From: Mycobacterium sp. IS-1590
Lineage (GTDB): Bacteria > Actinomycetota > Actinomycetes > Mycobacteriales > Mycobacteriaceae
Assembly: GCF_001500025.1 (NCBI RefSeq)
Contig: NZ_LQIW01000045.1
Coordinates: 248,001-312,000 of the forward strand
DNA: 64,000 nucleotides
Direction: 5' to 3'
Translations under genes and position numbers: made by a program
Part shown: positions 26,577-35,429 of the stretch, one piece after another
Layout: every line of letters starts with the position of its first letter
How positions within the stretch are numbered: the stretch's first letter is position 1
Notes under the pieces: model-generated
Told to the model about the DNA's origin: nothing
The model's database searches: none
What the model saw: only the letters and a program-made list of their open reading frames with translations

Positions 26577-28142
26577 GTGACGGCTCCCATCTGGATGGCT
26601 CTCCCCCCGGAGGTCCACTCGGCGATGCTGAGCAGCGGACCCGGTCCGGGTTCGCTGCTGGCGGCGGCGGGGGCATGGCAGTCGCTGGCGGCTGAATACT
26701 CCTCTGCGGCAGCCGAGTTGACCGCTGTGCTGGGTTCGGTGCAGGGCGGCGCATGGGAAGGGCCGAGTGCCGCCCAGTACGCGGCCGCGCATACGCCGTA
26801 CCTCGCGTGGTTGGCGCAGGCCAGCGCGAACAGCGCGGCCGCAGCGGCGCAGCACGGCGCCGCCGCCGCGGCGTACACCACCGCGGTGGCGACCATGCCG
26901 ACGATGGCCGAGCTGGCGCTCAACAAGTCCACCCACGCTGTGTTGCTCGCCACGAACTTCCTGGGTATCAACACGATTCCGATCGCGTTGAACGAGGCCG
27001 ACTACGTGCGGATGTGGATCCAGGCCGCGACCACGATGAGTACTTATCAGGCGGTGTCGGGTGCCGCGGTGGCCGCGACGCCGGTCACGCCGCCGGCGCC
27101 GTTTGTGTTGAAGCCGGGGGTGGGTGAGGCGGGATCCGCGGCCGCCGACGTGCAGCAGGCAGCCGCGATGGCCACCGCCGCCGACTCCGGCGGGGCGCGC
27201 AACGTCGCCGACTCCATCGCGGACCTGTTGCGCGAGATCATGAGGTTCTTCGAGGACTTCTTCGAATCGATCCTCAACTTCGCGCGCCAGTTCTTCGGCA
27301 ACGTCCTGGATGTCCTCAGCGACTTCCTGAACGGCTTCTTCGGGTGGCTCTTCAACCCGTCGTCGGGACTGATCCTGTTGTTCGTTCTCTATCAGGCGAT
27401 CACGCAGCCGCTCGGCTGGACCACGTGGTCGTTGATCTTCAGCGCGCCGATCTGGTTGCCGCTGTTGATCGGTCTCATCGTCCAGTCGCAGACACCGGAG
27501 CCGGTTCCGGCCGCCGCCCCCGAGCCTGCGCCCGCCCCCGCACCTGCGCCCCTGCGGCCCGTCGCCGAGCCGCGCGCGGAGTCGCTTCCGCCGATAGCCA
27601 CAGTGGCGCCGACGGTTCCGGCGGCTCCGGCCGCTCCCGCCGCGTCGGTGGCTGCGGGCGCAGCGCCCGCCGGCGCCGCCCCGGCACCCGCCGCGGCTCC
27701 GGTGGTTCCGTACGCGGTCGCCGGCCCAGACCCCGAAGACGGTGTCTCCCCGACCTTCCGCGAGGGCACCGGCTTGAAGGCGCCCGCATCGGACATCGCG
27801 GCGTCCGCCGCCGCGGCCGCGGCCGCGTCGTCGCTGGCCAAACGCAAGGCCCGCCGCAAGAAGCCGCAGCCGATCCACCAACGTCAGTACGCCGATGCCT
27901 ACATGGATTACGAACCCGATGAGCCGGAGGATGCCGCCCCGCCGCGCGAAACGGTCCGGCGCCCGCATGTCGCCGCATCGGAGAAGGGCGCGGGCGCAGT
28001 GGGTTTCACCGGAGCAGCGAACCAGTCCGAAGCCGAGCAGGCCAGTGGGCTGACCGAACTCGCCGGTGATTCCTTCGGCGGCGGACCCACCGAACCCATG
28101 TTGCCCAGCGACTGGGATCGCGAGGGGGGAGAAAACGACTGA
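26577..28142 (+). CDS. PPE4: PPE-family protein PPE4
   Basis: This 521-residue protein (GTG start) shows MALPPEVHS with the PPE at residues 10-12 and the WEG turn of the helical hairpin domain, about residues 1-175. A membrane-like stretch follows around 255-305 (FFGWLFNPSSGLILLFVLYQ, then WLPLLIGLIV). Beyond that is an Ala/Pro-rich low-complexity tail and an acidic C-terminal end. PE5-PPE4 is an ESX-3 secreted pair involved in siderophore-mediated iron use. The antisense frame of this gene is also open but is not coding. Confidence 0.92.
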   Translation: MTAPIWMALPPEVHSAMLSSGPGPGSLLAAAGAWQSLAAEYSSAAAELTAVLGSVQGGAWEGPSAAQYAAAHTPYLAWLAQASANSAAAAAQHGAAAAAYTTAVATMPTMAELALNKSTHAVLLATNFLGINTIPIALNEADYVRMWIQAATTMSTYQAVSGAAVAATPVTPPAPFVLKPGVGEAGSAAADVQQAAAMATAADSGGARNVADSIADLLREIMRFFEDFFESILNFARQFFGNVLDVLSDFLNGFFGWLFNPSSGLILLFVLYQAITQPLGWTTWSLIFSAPIWLPLLIGLIVQSQTPEPVPAAAPEPAPAPAPAPLRPVAEPRAESLPPIATVAPTVPAAPAAPAASVAAGAAPAGAAPAPAAAPVVPYAVAGPDPEDGVSPTFREGTGLKAPASDIAASAAAAAAASSLAKRKARRKKPQPIHQRQYADAYMDYEPDEPEDAAPPRETVRRPHVAASEKGAGAVGFTGAANQSEAEQASGLTELAGDSFGGGPTEPMLPSDWDREGGEND

Positions 28143-28194
28143 ACCGAACTGACCGAAATACATTCCGCCGAACGACAATCCGAAAGGAACATCC

Positions 28195-28488
28195 ATGAGC
28201 CTCCTGGACGCTCACATCCCCCAGCTCGTGTCATCCGAGGCCGCGTTCTCGGCGAAGGCCGCGCTGATGCGCAGCACCATGGCGCAGGCCGAACAGGCAG
28301 CACAGTCGGCACAGGCTTTCCACATGGGCGAATCCTCCGCCGCCTTCCAGGCAGCGCACGCGCGCTTCCTCGAGGTCTCCGCGAAGGTCAACGTGCTCCT
28401 CGACATCGCGCAGGTCAACCTGGGCGACGCGGCGGGCACCTACGTGGCGCAGGACGCCGCGGCGGCCAGCACCTACACCGGTATCTGA
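28195..28488 (+). CDS. esxG: ESX-3 WXG100-family effector EsxG
   Basis: This 97-residue protein is preceded by the ribosome-binding site GAAAGGA. It is a two-helix ESAT-6-like protein; the WxG turn is replaced by HMGESS, as is usual in EsxG. A C-terminal YVAQD fits the YxxxD/E secretion motif. It forms a 1:1 dimer with EsxH and is secreted by ESX-3 in iron and zinc homeostasis. Confidence 0.94.
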   Translation: MSLLDAHIPQLVSSEAAFSAKAALMRSTMAQAEQAAQSAQAFHMGESSAAFQAAHARFLEVSAKVNVLLDIAQVNLGDAAGTYVAQDAAAASTYTGI

Positions 28489-28524
28489 ACTTCGAACTGA
28501 CCTAGAACCAAAAGGGAGAACCTG

Positions 28525-28815
28525 ATGTCTCAGATCATGTACAACTACCCGGCGATGCTGGCCCATTCGGGTGAGATGGCCGGATATGCGGGCGCACTGC
28601 ACGCCGTCGGCGCCGACATCGCCAGTGAGCAGGCGGCTCTGGCCGGCGCGTGGCAGGGCGACACCGGCACGACCTACCAGGCGTGGCAGGCGCAGTGGAA
28701 CCTCGCTCTCGAGGAACTCGTGCGCGCATACCGTGCGATGGCCGCCACCCACGAGCAGAACACCATGACGATGAGCGCCCGGGACCAGGCCGAAGGCGCC
28801 AAATGGGGTGGCTAA
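28525..28815 (+). CDS. esxH: ESX-3 WXG100-family effector EsxH
   Basis: This 96-residue protein (TB10.4 family) has the classic turn AWQGDTGTTY. The N-terminus MSQIMYNYPAML is near-diagnostic for EsxH. It pairs with EsxG, encoded 36 bases upstream, and a good AGGGAGAA site precedes the ATG. It is secreted as a heterodimer. The EspG3 gene starts six bases after its stop. Confidence 0.95.
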   Translation: MSQIMYNYPAMLAHSGEMAGYAGALHAVGADIASEQAALAGAWQGDTGTTYQAWQAQWNLALEELVRAYRAMAATHEQNTMTMSARDQAEGAKWGG

Positions 28816-28821
28816 CCGACG

Positions 28822-29685
28822 GTGGCAGTTAACGCAGTCGAGCTGACCGCGGAGCAGGCCTGGTTCGTCGCCGACGCGTCAGGAGCCGGCAACTACCCCT
28901 GGGTGCTGGCCATCATCCCGCCCTACAGCGACCACGCGCAGCGGGCGGCGGTTGAGGCCAGGCTGTCGGCCGAACTGGTCGAGATGGGCGTGATGACCAC
29001 CGACCGCATCGTCGAACCCCATGTTCGGCAATGGGTTATGGCGACATGCCGGCCCCGGCGGTGGCTCGAACTCCGGTTCGTTCGCGGCTCGGGCAAGATG
29101 CTGCGCGGTCACGTCGCGCGCCGCGACGACGAAACCGTCGTCGCGCTGCGCGGCGGCGGCCTCGTCACGCTCAGCAGGTTGGAGGTGGACCATCCGCAGG
29201 CCTTGGTTCCCATCCTGACCGCCGGCCTGTCGGGGCGCCCGCCGGCCAAGTTCGACGAGTTCGCGATTCCGGCGCGCATCGGGGCGCGCGCGGACGAACA
29301 ACTGCGCAACGGCGCGACGCTGGACGACGTGATCGAGTTCCTCGGCATCCCGCCGAGCGCTCGAGCAGTCGTCGAAGCGGCCTACGCGACGGACCGCAGC
29401 TATGTCGAGATCGTGGCCGGCGACCATCGAGACGGCCACCGCGTGAGCACCGATGTCGGCGTCAGCGTCGTCGACACCCGGGAGGGCAGGGTGCTCGTGC
29501 ACCCGACGAAGGCGTTCGACGGTGAATGGGTCTCGACCTTCACGCCCGGCACGCCGATGGCCATCGCCACTGCGGTGGAGCGGCTGACCGCAACGCTGCC
29601 CGACGGGGCCTGGTTCCCCGACCTGAAATTGACCCGAGACTTCGACTCCAACCAGAGAACGGAACACCAATGGCAGACAGTTTGA
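28822..29685 (+). CDS. espG3: ESX-3 PE/PPE chaperone EspG3
   Basis: This 287-residue cytosolic protein (GTG start) matches the EspG family fold, with the start VNAVELTAEQAWFVADASGAG and the ending PDLKLTRDFDSNQRTEHQ. EspG proteins bind the tip of the PPE partner and keep PE-PPE dimers soluble; EspG3 is specific for ESX-3 pairs such as PE5-PPE4 encoded upstream. Its end overlaps the eccD3 start by 16 bases. Confidence 0.93.
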   Translation: MAVNAVELTAEQAWFVADASGAGNYPWVLAIIPPYSDHAQRAAVEARLSAELVEMGVMTTDRIVEPHVRQWVMATCRPRRWLELRFVRGSGKMLRGHVARRDDETVVALRGGGLVTLSRLEVDHPQALVPILTAGLSGRPPAKFDEFAIPARIGARADEQLRNGATLDDVIEFLGIPPSARAVVEAAYATDRSYVEIVAGDHRDGHRVSTDVGVSVVDTREGRVLVHPTKAFDGEWVSTFTPGTPMAIATAVERLTATLPDGAWFPDLKLTRDFDSNQRTEHQWQTV

Positions 29686-31115
29686 GCGGCGCGACAGCGT
29701 CTTTGGCCGACCCGGCCCCGTCGCGGTCGATGCCGATCGTTCGTGTCGCGGTGCTCGCCGCGGGTGAGGCGGGCGGTCGCGTCACGGACATGGCGTTGCC
29801 GACCGAACTCCCCCTGCGCGAGATCCTGCCCGCCGTGCGGCGGATGGCGATGCCCGCCGACGAGGAGTACGGCGACGCGACCCCGGTGGTGCTGTCGCTG
29901 GCACCGGTCGGCGGTGCGCCTTTCAGTCTCGACGCGACGCTGGACACCGTCGGTGTCGTCGATGGTGATCTTCTGGCGCTGCAACCACTTCCGGCCGGGC
30001 CCGCGGCGCCGCGGATCGTCGAGGACATCGGCGACGCAGCCGTCATCTTCTCGGCCGCCCGCGAGAAGCCGTGGGGCGCTGCGCATATTGCGAGAGGCGC
30101 AGCGGCTGCCGTGATCGCGCTCATCGTGACCGCCACCGCGTTCGCCGCGGTGCACAGCGAAATCGTCGGCGGCTTCGCCGGGCTTGCCGTGGCCAGCGGT
30201 GCGGCGATACTCACGGTGCTGGCCGCACTGCTCACGTGGGGCCGTTCACCCGGGCTCGGCACCGCGCTGGCCGTGACGGCCCTCGCGCCCATCGCGGTGG
30301 CTCTCGCGCTCGGCGTGCCCGGCGACTTCGGGCCGTCACACGTGCTGCTCGCCGCGGCGGGCGTGACAGCCTGGTCCATCGTCAGCATCGTCGTCGCCCA
30401 ACGGGCCATCGCGGTGTTCACCGCCGCCACCGTCGTCGGCGCCGGCGCGCTGATCACCGCGGGCGCCGCGACGATCTGGCACCTGAACCACCTCGTCGTC
30501 GGGTCCATCCTCGTGGTGCTCGCCCTGGTGGTCACGGTTCAGGCGGCCCAGCTTTCGGCCCTGTGGGCACGGTTGCCGATGCCGGTCATCCCGGCTCCCG
30601 GTGACCCGACCCCGGCGCCGCACCCGATGAAAGTGCTCGCCGACCTGCCGCGCCGCGTTCGGATCAGCGATTCGCACCAGACCGGCTTCATCGCGGGAGG
30701 TGTGCTGCTGTCCACCGCAGGAGCCTTGACACTGGCTGCCCCACAGGGTGTTTCGCCGTGGGCGTGGTACGTGGTGGGCGCCGTGGCGCTCGGATCGGTG
30801 CTGCGGGCCCGCGTGTGGGATTCGGCTCCGTGCAAGGCGTGGTTGTTGAGCCAGCCGTTCCTGCTCGCGGTCTCGTTCATGGTCGTGTTCGGCGTCGATG
30901 ACCGCATCAGCGCGGCATGGTGGGCGCTGGTGGCGCTCGTCGGCTTGACGGTGGCGTGGGTGATCGTCGCGTCGTTCCCGCGAGTCGCTTCGCCGGACAC
31001 CTACTCGCTGCCCATGCGTCGCCTCACCGGGTTCCTGGCCTCCGGTATCGACGCATCGCTGATCCCGGTGCTGGCCTATCTCGTCGGGCTGTTCGCGTGG
31101 GTGCTCAACCGATGA
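29670..31115 (+). CDS. eccD3: ESX-3 membrane channel component EccD3
   Basis: The start is ATG 29670 (481 residues). An N-terminal ubiquitin-like domain (IVRVAVLAAGEAG... to about 110) precedes about 11 membrane helices, including AAAAVIALIVTATAFAAV and VLLAAAGVTAWSIVSIVV. EccD forms a dimer that lines the inner-membrane assembly of the type VII core complex. It overlaps espG3 by 16 bases and ends seven bases before mycP3. Confidence 0.94.
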   Translation: MADSLSGATASLADPAPSRSMPIVRVAVLAAGEAGGRVTDMALPTELPLREILPAVRRMAMPADEEYGDATPVVLSLAPVGGAPFSLDATLDTVGVVDGDLLALQPLPAGPAAPRIVEDIGDAAVIFSAAREKPWGAAHIARGAAAAVIALIVTATAFAAVHSEIVGGFAGLAVASGAAILTVLAALLTWGRSPGLGTALAVTALAPIAVALALGVPGDFGPSHVLLAAAGVTAWSIVSIVVAQRAIAVFTAATVVGAGALITAGAATIWHLNHLVVGSILVVLALVVTVQAAQLSALWARLPMPVIPAPGDPTPAPHPMKVLADLPRRVRISDSHQTGFIAGGVLLSTAGALTLAAPQGVSPWAWYVVGAVALGSVLRARVWDSAPCKAWLLSQPFLLAVSFMVVFGVDDRISAAWWALVALVGLTVAWVIVASFPRVASPDTYSLPMRRLTGFLASGIDASLIPVLAYLVGLFAWVLNR

Positions 31116-31122
31116 GGCATCG

Positions 31123-32529
31123 GTGATGCGCGACCGGCTGCGCACTGTACTGGCCGTCACGACGTCGGTGGCCGTCGTCGGTGTGAGTTCCCCGGTCGCA
31201 CAGGCGATGACGCCACCTCAGGTGGATCCGGCGGTGCGGCCCCCGTCGGGTGCCGCCGGGCCCGTCCAGCCGCAGTCGCAACGTGGACCGTGTGTCAGCG
31301 CCGGTGTGTTGCCCGGTAGCGAACCCCGTGTATCCAGCGCCAATCAGAAGCTGCTCAACCTCGAGGGCGCGTGGGAGTACAGCCGCGGTGAGGGACAGGT
31401 CGTGGCGGTCATCGACACCGGCGTCGCACCCGGGCCCCGGCTGCCCAACGTGGACCCCGGCGGAGACTTCGTCGAGTCGACCGATGGTCTGAGCGATTGT
31501 GACGGCCACGGAACGTTGGTGGCCGGGCTGATCGCGGGCCAGCCGGGCGCCGACGGATTCTCCGGGGTGGCACCCGGTGCGCGCGTGCTCGCGATCCGGT
31601 CGACGTCGTCGCGCTTCTCCCCGCGCGAGACCGGCGGTAATCCGGCCACCGCACGCGTCGCGCTCGACGTGGCGACCCTGGCCCGTGCGGTTGTCCGTGC
31701 GGCAGACCTGGGCGCGAGGGTCATCAACATCTCCGCCGTGACCTGCCTGCCCGCGACGGAGAACGTCGACCAGAACGAACTCGGTGCGGCCCTGCGCTAC
31801 GCCGCCGTGGACAAGGACGCGGTGATCGTCGCCGCGGCGGGCAACAACAAGATGGGGCTGAACCCGGGGTCGGCATGTCCATCCAACCCGCTGTCGGATC
31901 CCAGCCGCCCGGAGGACCCGCGCAACTGGGCCGGTGTGACGTCGGTGTCGATACCGTCGTCGTGGCAGCCATACGTGCTTTCGGTCGGTTCGCTCGACAC
32001 TGCAGGACGGCCATCGGATTTCACCATGGCTGGGCCGTGGGTGGGGATAGCCGCGCCCGGCCAGGACATCGTCTCGGTGGGTAACGGTGACGGCGGCGGA
32101 CTGGCCAACGGGCTGCCCGACGAGCGGGGCAGGCTGTATCCACTGAACGGCTCGAGTTTCGCGGCCGCGTATGTGTCCGGTGTTGCGGCCCTGGTGCGCA
32201 GCCGTTTTCCCGAGCTGACCGCCGAACAGGTCCGGGATCGGCTCACTGCCGGCGCGCAGGGTGCGGCGAGAGCACCGTCGAACCTGACCGGTGCCGGACT
32301 GGTCGACCCCGTCGCCGCCTTGACATGGGATGTGACGGCGGCCGTCGCCGGTAACGGGGAACCGGAACCCCAACCCGTCGCCGCACCGCCGCGACCGGCC
32401 GCCCCCGACGCGACCCCGAAGGTGGTCGCGTTCGCGGGAACCGGTGTGCTGGCGCTCATTGCAGCCGTCACGGCCGCGGTCGCGGTCCACCGGCGAAGGA
32501 ACCTAGACAACCAAGCGGAGGCACCGTGA
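31123..32529 (+). CDS. mycP3: ESX-3 mycosin protease MycP3
   Basis: This 468-residue subtilisin-like serine protease (GTG 31123, or ATG 31126) has a signal-type N-terminus, catalytic Asp98 in AVIDTGV, His129 in DGHGTLVAG and Ser345 in NGSSFAAAYVSG, then a proline-rich linker and a C-terminal anchor helix (VVAFAGTGVLALIAAVTAAVAV). Mycosins cap the periplasmic side of the ESX complex and stabilise it. The stop overlaps the eccE3 start by four bases. Confidence 0.95.
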   Translation: MMRDRLRTVLAVTTSVAVVGVSSPVAQAMTPPQVDPAVRPPSGAAGPVQPQSQRGPCVSAGVLPGSEPRVSSANQKLLNLEGAWEYSRGEGQVVAVIDTGVAPGPRLPNVDPGGDFVESTDGLSDCDGHGTLVAGLIAGQPGADGFSGVAPGARVLAIRSTSSRFSPRETGGNPATARVALDVATLARAVVRAADLGARVINISAVTCLPATENVDQNELGAALRYAAVDKDAVIVAAAGNNKMGLNPGSACPSNPLSDPSRPEDPRNWAGVTSVSIPSSWQPYVLSVGSLDTAGRPSDFTMAGPWVGIAAPGQDIVSVGNGDGGGLANGLPDERGRLYPLNGSSFAAAYVSGVAALVRSRFPELTAEQVRDRLTAGAQGAARAPSNLTGAGLVDPVAALTWDVTAAVAGNGEPEPQPVAAPPRPAAPDATPKVVAFAGTGVLALIAAVTAAVAVHRRRNLDNQAEAP

Positions 32530-33443
32530 CCGTTCGAATTGCGTTGGCGTCGTTGGCCGTCGTCCTGGCGGCAATGGCGTACCCGTGGGAGACGAACACG
32601 GACTGGTGGATCTTCGGGATCGCAGTCGCCGTGGTTGTCATCGTGTTCGCCTGGTGGCGGGGCCAGTTCGTCACGAACATGATCGGTCGGCGGTTGGCGG
32701 TGTTTCGACGCAACCACTCGAAGCCGAAGCCGCAGAGCGCGAAGCAGGTCACCGTGGTGTTGCGGGTCGACGACCCGTCGGGATTCGGTGTGCCGCTGCC
32801 CCTGGTGGCGGGCTACGTCGAAAGGTTCGGTGTCCGTAGCGAGAAGGTTCGCGTGACGAACCGGGACGTGGATGGTGTTGCTACCACGTGGATCACCCTG
32901 ACCCTGGATGCTGAGACGAATCTGGCTGCTCTGCAGGCACGTTCACCAGAGTTGCCGCTGCGCGAGACCGCTGAGATCGCCGGCCGTCGGCTCGCCGACC
33001 ACCTGCGGGAGGCGGGCCTCGATGCGGTGCCCGTCGACGACACGGACGCGCCGTTGACCGGAAAGGGCCGCGAGAAGTGGCGCGGTGTCCAAGACGATGA
33101 CGGATTCGTGTCCGCCTACGGGATTCCCGTCGACGAGCGGTTGGGTGAACGCCTCGACGAGGTGTGGTCCCAATCGTCAGAGACGTGGACCGCCGTCGAG
33201 TTCAGTGGTTGCGCGGCGACCCCGACGGTCGCGGCCGTGTGCGCGTTCCGGACGCCGGAGCCGGTACGCGGGGTGCCCGTGTCGGGTCTGACACCGCATC
33301 GCGGGATCCAGAGACCATTGCTGACGGCCTTGGATCCCAAGTCCGTTGGCAGGCTGGCTGTTCCGGGTAAGCCGGTAGCCGCCGATCTGCTGGCCCGTCT
33401 CCGCTGGCCGGCGGGCCGCCAGGCCGAACTCAGTCGAACATGA
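32526..33443 (+). CDS. eccE3: ESX-3 membrane component EccE3
   Basis: This 305-residue protein (GTG start) has two N-terminal membrane helices (IALASLAVVLAAMAYPW and DWWIFGIAVAVVVIVFAWW) and a cytosolic-to-periplasmic EccE domain with no enzymatic motif. EccE is the peripheral subunit of the core complex. It is the last gene of the locus. Its 3' end overlaps the convergent hydrolase by 14 bases. Confidence 0.92.
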   Translation: MTVRIALASLAVVLAAMAYPWETNTDWWIFGIAVAVVVIVFAWWRGQFVTNMIGRRLAVFRRNHSKPKPQSAKQVTVVLRVDDPSGFGVPLPLVAGYVERFGVRSEKVRVTNRDVDGVATTWITLTLDAETNLAALQARSPELPLRETAEIAGRRLADHLREAGLDAVPVDDTDAPLTGKGREKWRGVQDDDGFVSAYGIPVDERLGERLDEVWSQSSETWTAVEFSGCAATPTVAAVCAFRTPEPVRGVPVSGLTPHRGIQRPLLTALDPKSVGRLAVPGKPVAADLLARLRWPAGRQAELSRT

Positions 33444-34623
33444 AACCCTTCATGAATCGGGTCATCCTGCGCAGATAGTCCGGCTGACTGACATGCAGGA
33501 TGTGATTGCCGGGGAACCAGTGGAACGCGCAGCGGTCCCAGTGTTCCCACAGCATCTCGGCCTGCTCCGGCGGCGCCAGGCGGTCGCCGAGACCCGTGAT
33601 GATCAACCGGCGGTCCTTCGGAACCAGCGGGGTGTAGTTCAGCGGTGAGGAGAACAGCGTGGCGCCGCCGGTGAGTTCCGCGTCGGTGCCCGTCAGCAGG
33701 TTTCGCAGTCCGACCACTTTGTTGGCGGGGAACCATTCGTCCACCGTTTGATCGGGCGCGACGACAGGGACATTGGGGATCACGGCCTGGATGCGGTCGT
33801 CGACGGCCGCGATCAGCGCCGACGTGTATCCACCGAGCGACATCCCGGTCAGCGCGATGCGGTCGACGCCGGTGAACTCCAGATAGTCGATCACCGAGCG
33901 GAAGTCGTGGACCGCCTGTGCCATCGCCTCGGCGAAGCCTGAGAACCCGTTGGCGAAGAACCCGTAACCGCTGAAGGGCGAACCCTTCTCGGCGCGGGCA
34001 CCGTGAAAGGGCAAGGTGTACAGCAAGACGTCGTAGCCCGAACGAAAGAACCACGGCAGCGAGAAGAACAAGCCGTTGAACAGATACGGCGAACCCATGA
34101 ATCCGTGGATCAGGCACAGCGTCGGGTGCGGCCCGTCATCGTGTCGCCAGTGCTGGGCATGTACGACGTTGTTGCGTTCGAATCCGCCGCACTGCTTGCG
34201 TAAGGCCGGATTGACCGCTTCGAAGCTGCTGTCGAAGCGAATGTTCTGAACCTGACCCTTCGCGATCCATTCGGCCAGCGGGTTGGCCGCCCGCGATGCG
34301 ACCCGCGGCGGCGAAGTGGGCGCCGGGAAGGACTGCGCGGGATCCTTCGCCGAGGCCAATTCGGCGTAGAACTGCAGCTGTTCGCGTTCTGCGCGCGACT
34401 GCGAGCGGCGCAGCCCGCCGGCCAGGGTCGGCAGCATCGTCGTCGCGAGCAGCGATGCGATCGCGGTGCGCAAGGCGAGGTCGGCCACGGCCGACGAGTC
34501 GACGATGAACCGCTGGCGCAGAGTCAGGTCGGCGCGTCGCGGCAGACCTGCGCCGGCATCTGCCCCCGGGACATCGGGTACGGGTATCGGCGGATCAACC
34601 GGGTTCGCCTCCGTTTGGCTCAC
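33430..34623 (-). CDS. Alpha/beta-hydrolase (Rv0293c-like)
   Basis: The start is set at GTG 34623 (397 residues), which agrees with the Rv0293c-type length; the open frame upstream overlaps tam. The hydrolase has oxyanion-type HGFMGSPYLF, nucleophile elbow GMSLGG and catalytic His in FPGNHILHVS. An N-terminal region of about 100 residues (LRQRFIVDSSAVADLALRTAIASLLA) contains a possible membrane-associating helix. The position immediately after eccE3 matches M. tuberculosis. The substrate is unknown. Confidence 0.82.
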   Translation of the reverse strand: MSQTEANPVDPPIPVPDVPGADAGAGLPRRADLTLRQRFIVDSSAVADLALRTAIASLLATTMLPTLAGGLRRSQSRAEREQLQFYAELASAKDPAQSFPAPTSPPRVASRAANPLAEWIAKGQVQNIRFDSSFEAVNPALRKQCGGFERNNVVHAQHWRHDDGPHPTLCLIHGFMGSPYLFNGLFFSLPWFFRSGYDVLLYTLPFHGARAEKGSPFSGYGFFANGFSGFAEAMAQAVHDFRSVIDYLEFTGVDRIALTGMSLGGYTSALIAAVDDRIQAVIPNVPVVAPDQTVDEWFPANKVVGLRNLLTGTDAELTGGATLFSSPLNYTPLVPKDRRLIITGLGDRLAPPEQAEMLWEHWDRCAFHWFPGNHILHVSQPDYLRRMTRFMKGFMFD

Positions 34624-34664
34624 TTCCGCATGGTATCCCGATCGGGCGATGTCAAACTGTCGAC

Positions 34665-35429
34665 ATGTGGAACCCCGACACATATCTGACATTCGCCGAC
34701 GAGCGTGGACGCCCGTACTTCGAATTGTTGTCCAGGGTCGGCGCCGATGCGCCGCGGCGGGTGGCGGATCTGGGTTGTGGGCCGGGCAATCTGACGGCAT
34801 CCCTGGCCCGGCGTTGGCCGCAGGCGCGCATAGAGGCGTTGGACAGCTCGCCGGAAATGGTGCGAGCCGCGCGGGACAGGGGAATCGACGCGAACGTCGG
34901 TGATGTCGGCGACTGGGCACCGAAATCCGATACCGACGTGGTGATCAGCAACGCCACCCTGCACTGGGTTCCCGACCATCCACGCTTAATCCTCAGGTGG
35001 GCCGCAGAGTTGCCGGCACGGTCATGGATCGCGATGCAGGTACCGGGAAACTTCGACGCGCCGTCACACCGCACGGTGGGAGAACTCGTCCGACGGGACC
35101 GCTGGGCGGAACGACTGCACGACTTTCCATTTCGGGAGTCACCGGTGAAGAATCCGGTCGAATACGCAGACCTGCTCACCGACGCCGGCTGCAACACGGT
35201 TGACGCGTGGGAGACCACCTACCTGCACGTGTTGACCGGTGAGAACCCGGTGCTGGACTGGATCGCGGGAACCGCGCTACGCCCGGTGCGCAGTAGGCTC
35301 ACCGACGCCGAGTGGAACGAGTTCCGTGCGGAGTTGATCCCGCTGCTGGACGCGGCGTATCCGAAGCGGAAGAACGGCACGACGTTCTTCCCGTTCCGGC
35401 GTGTTTTCGTGGTGGCTCAGGTGAACTGA
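34665..35429 (+). CDS. tam: Trans-aconitate 2-methyltransferase
   Basis: This 254-residue class I SAM-dependent methyltransferase has the SAM motif RRVADLGCGPGNLTASLA at about residues 25-42, followed by the acidic IEALDSSPEMV, and matches tam by its N-terminus WNPDTYLTFADER and by position (Rv0294). It would methylate trans-aconitate formed by spontaneous isomerisation of cis-aconitate. The stop overlaps the convergent cysNC stop by 13 bases. Confidence 0.9.
   Translation: MWNPDTYLTFADERGRPYFELLSRVGADAPRRVADLGCGPGNLTASLARRWPQARIEALDSSPEMVRAARDRGIDANVGDVGDWAPKSDTDVVISNATLHWVPDHPRLILRWAAELPARSWIAMQVPGNFDAPSHRTVGELVRRDRWAERLHDFPFRESPVKNPVEYADLLTDAGCNTVDAWETTYLHVLTGENPVLDWIAGTALRPVRSRLTDAEWNEFRAELIPLLDAAYPKRKNGTTFFPFRRVFVVAQVN

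Noticed and set aside
25857..28196. 779-codon open frame on the minus strand through PE5, PPE4 and eccC3
   Set aside because: It is antisense to clear ESX-3 genes, with unnatural Arg/Gly-rich composition produced by high-GC codon bias. No homologous motifs.
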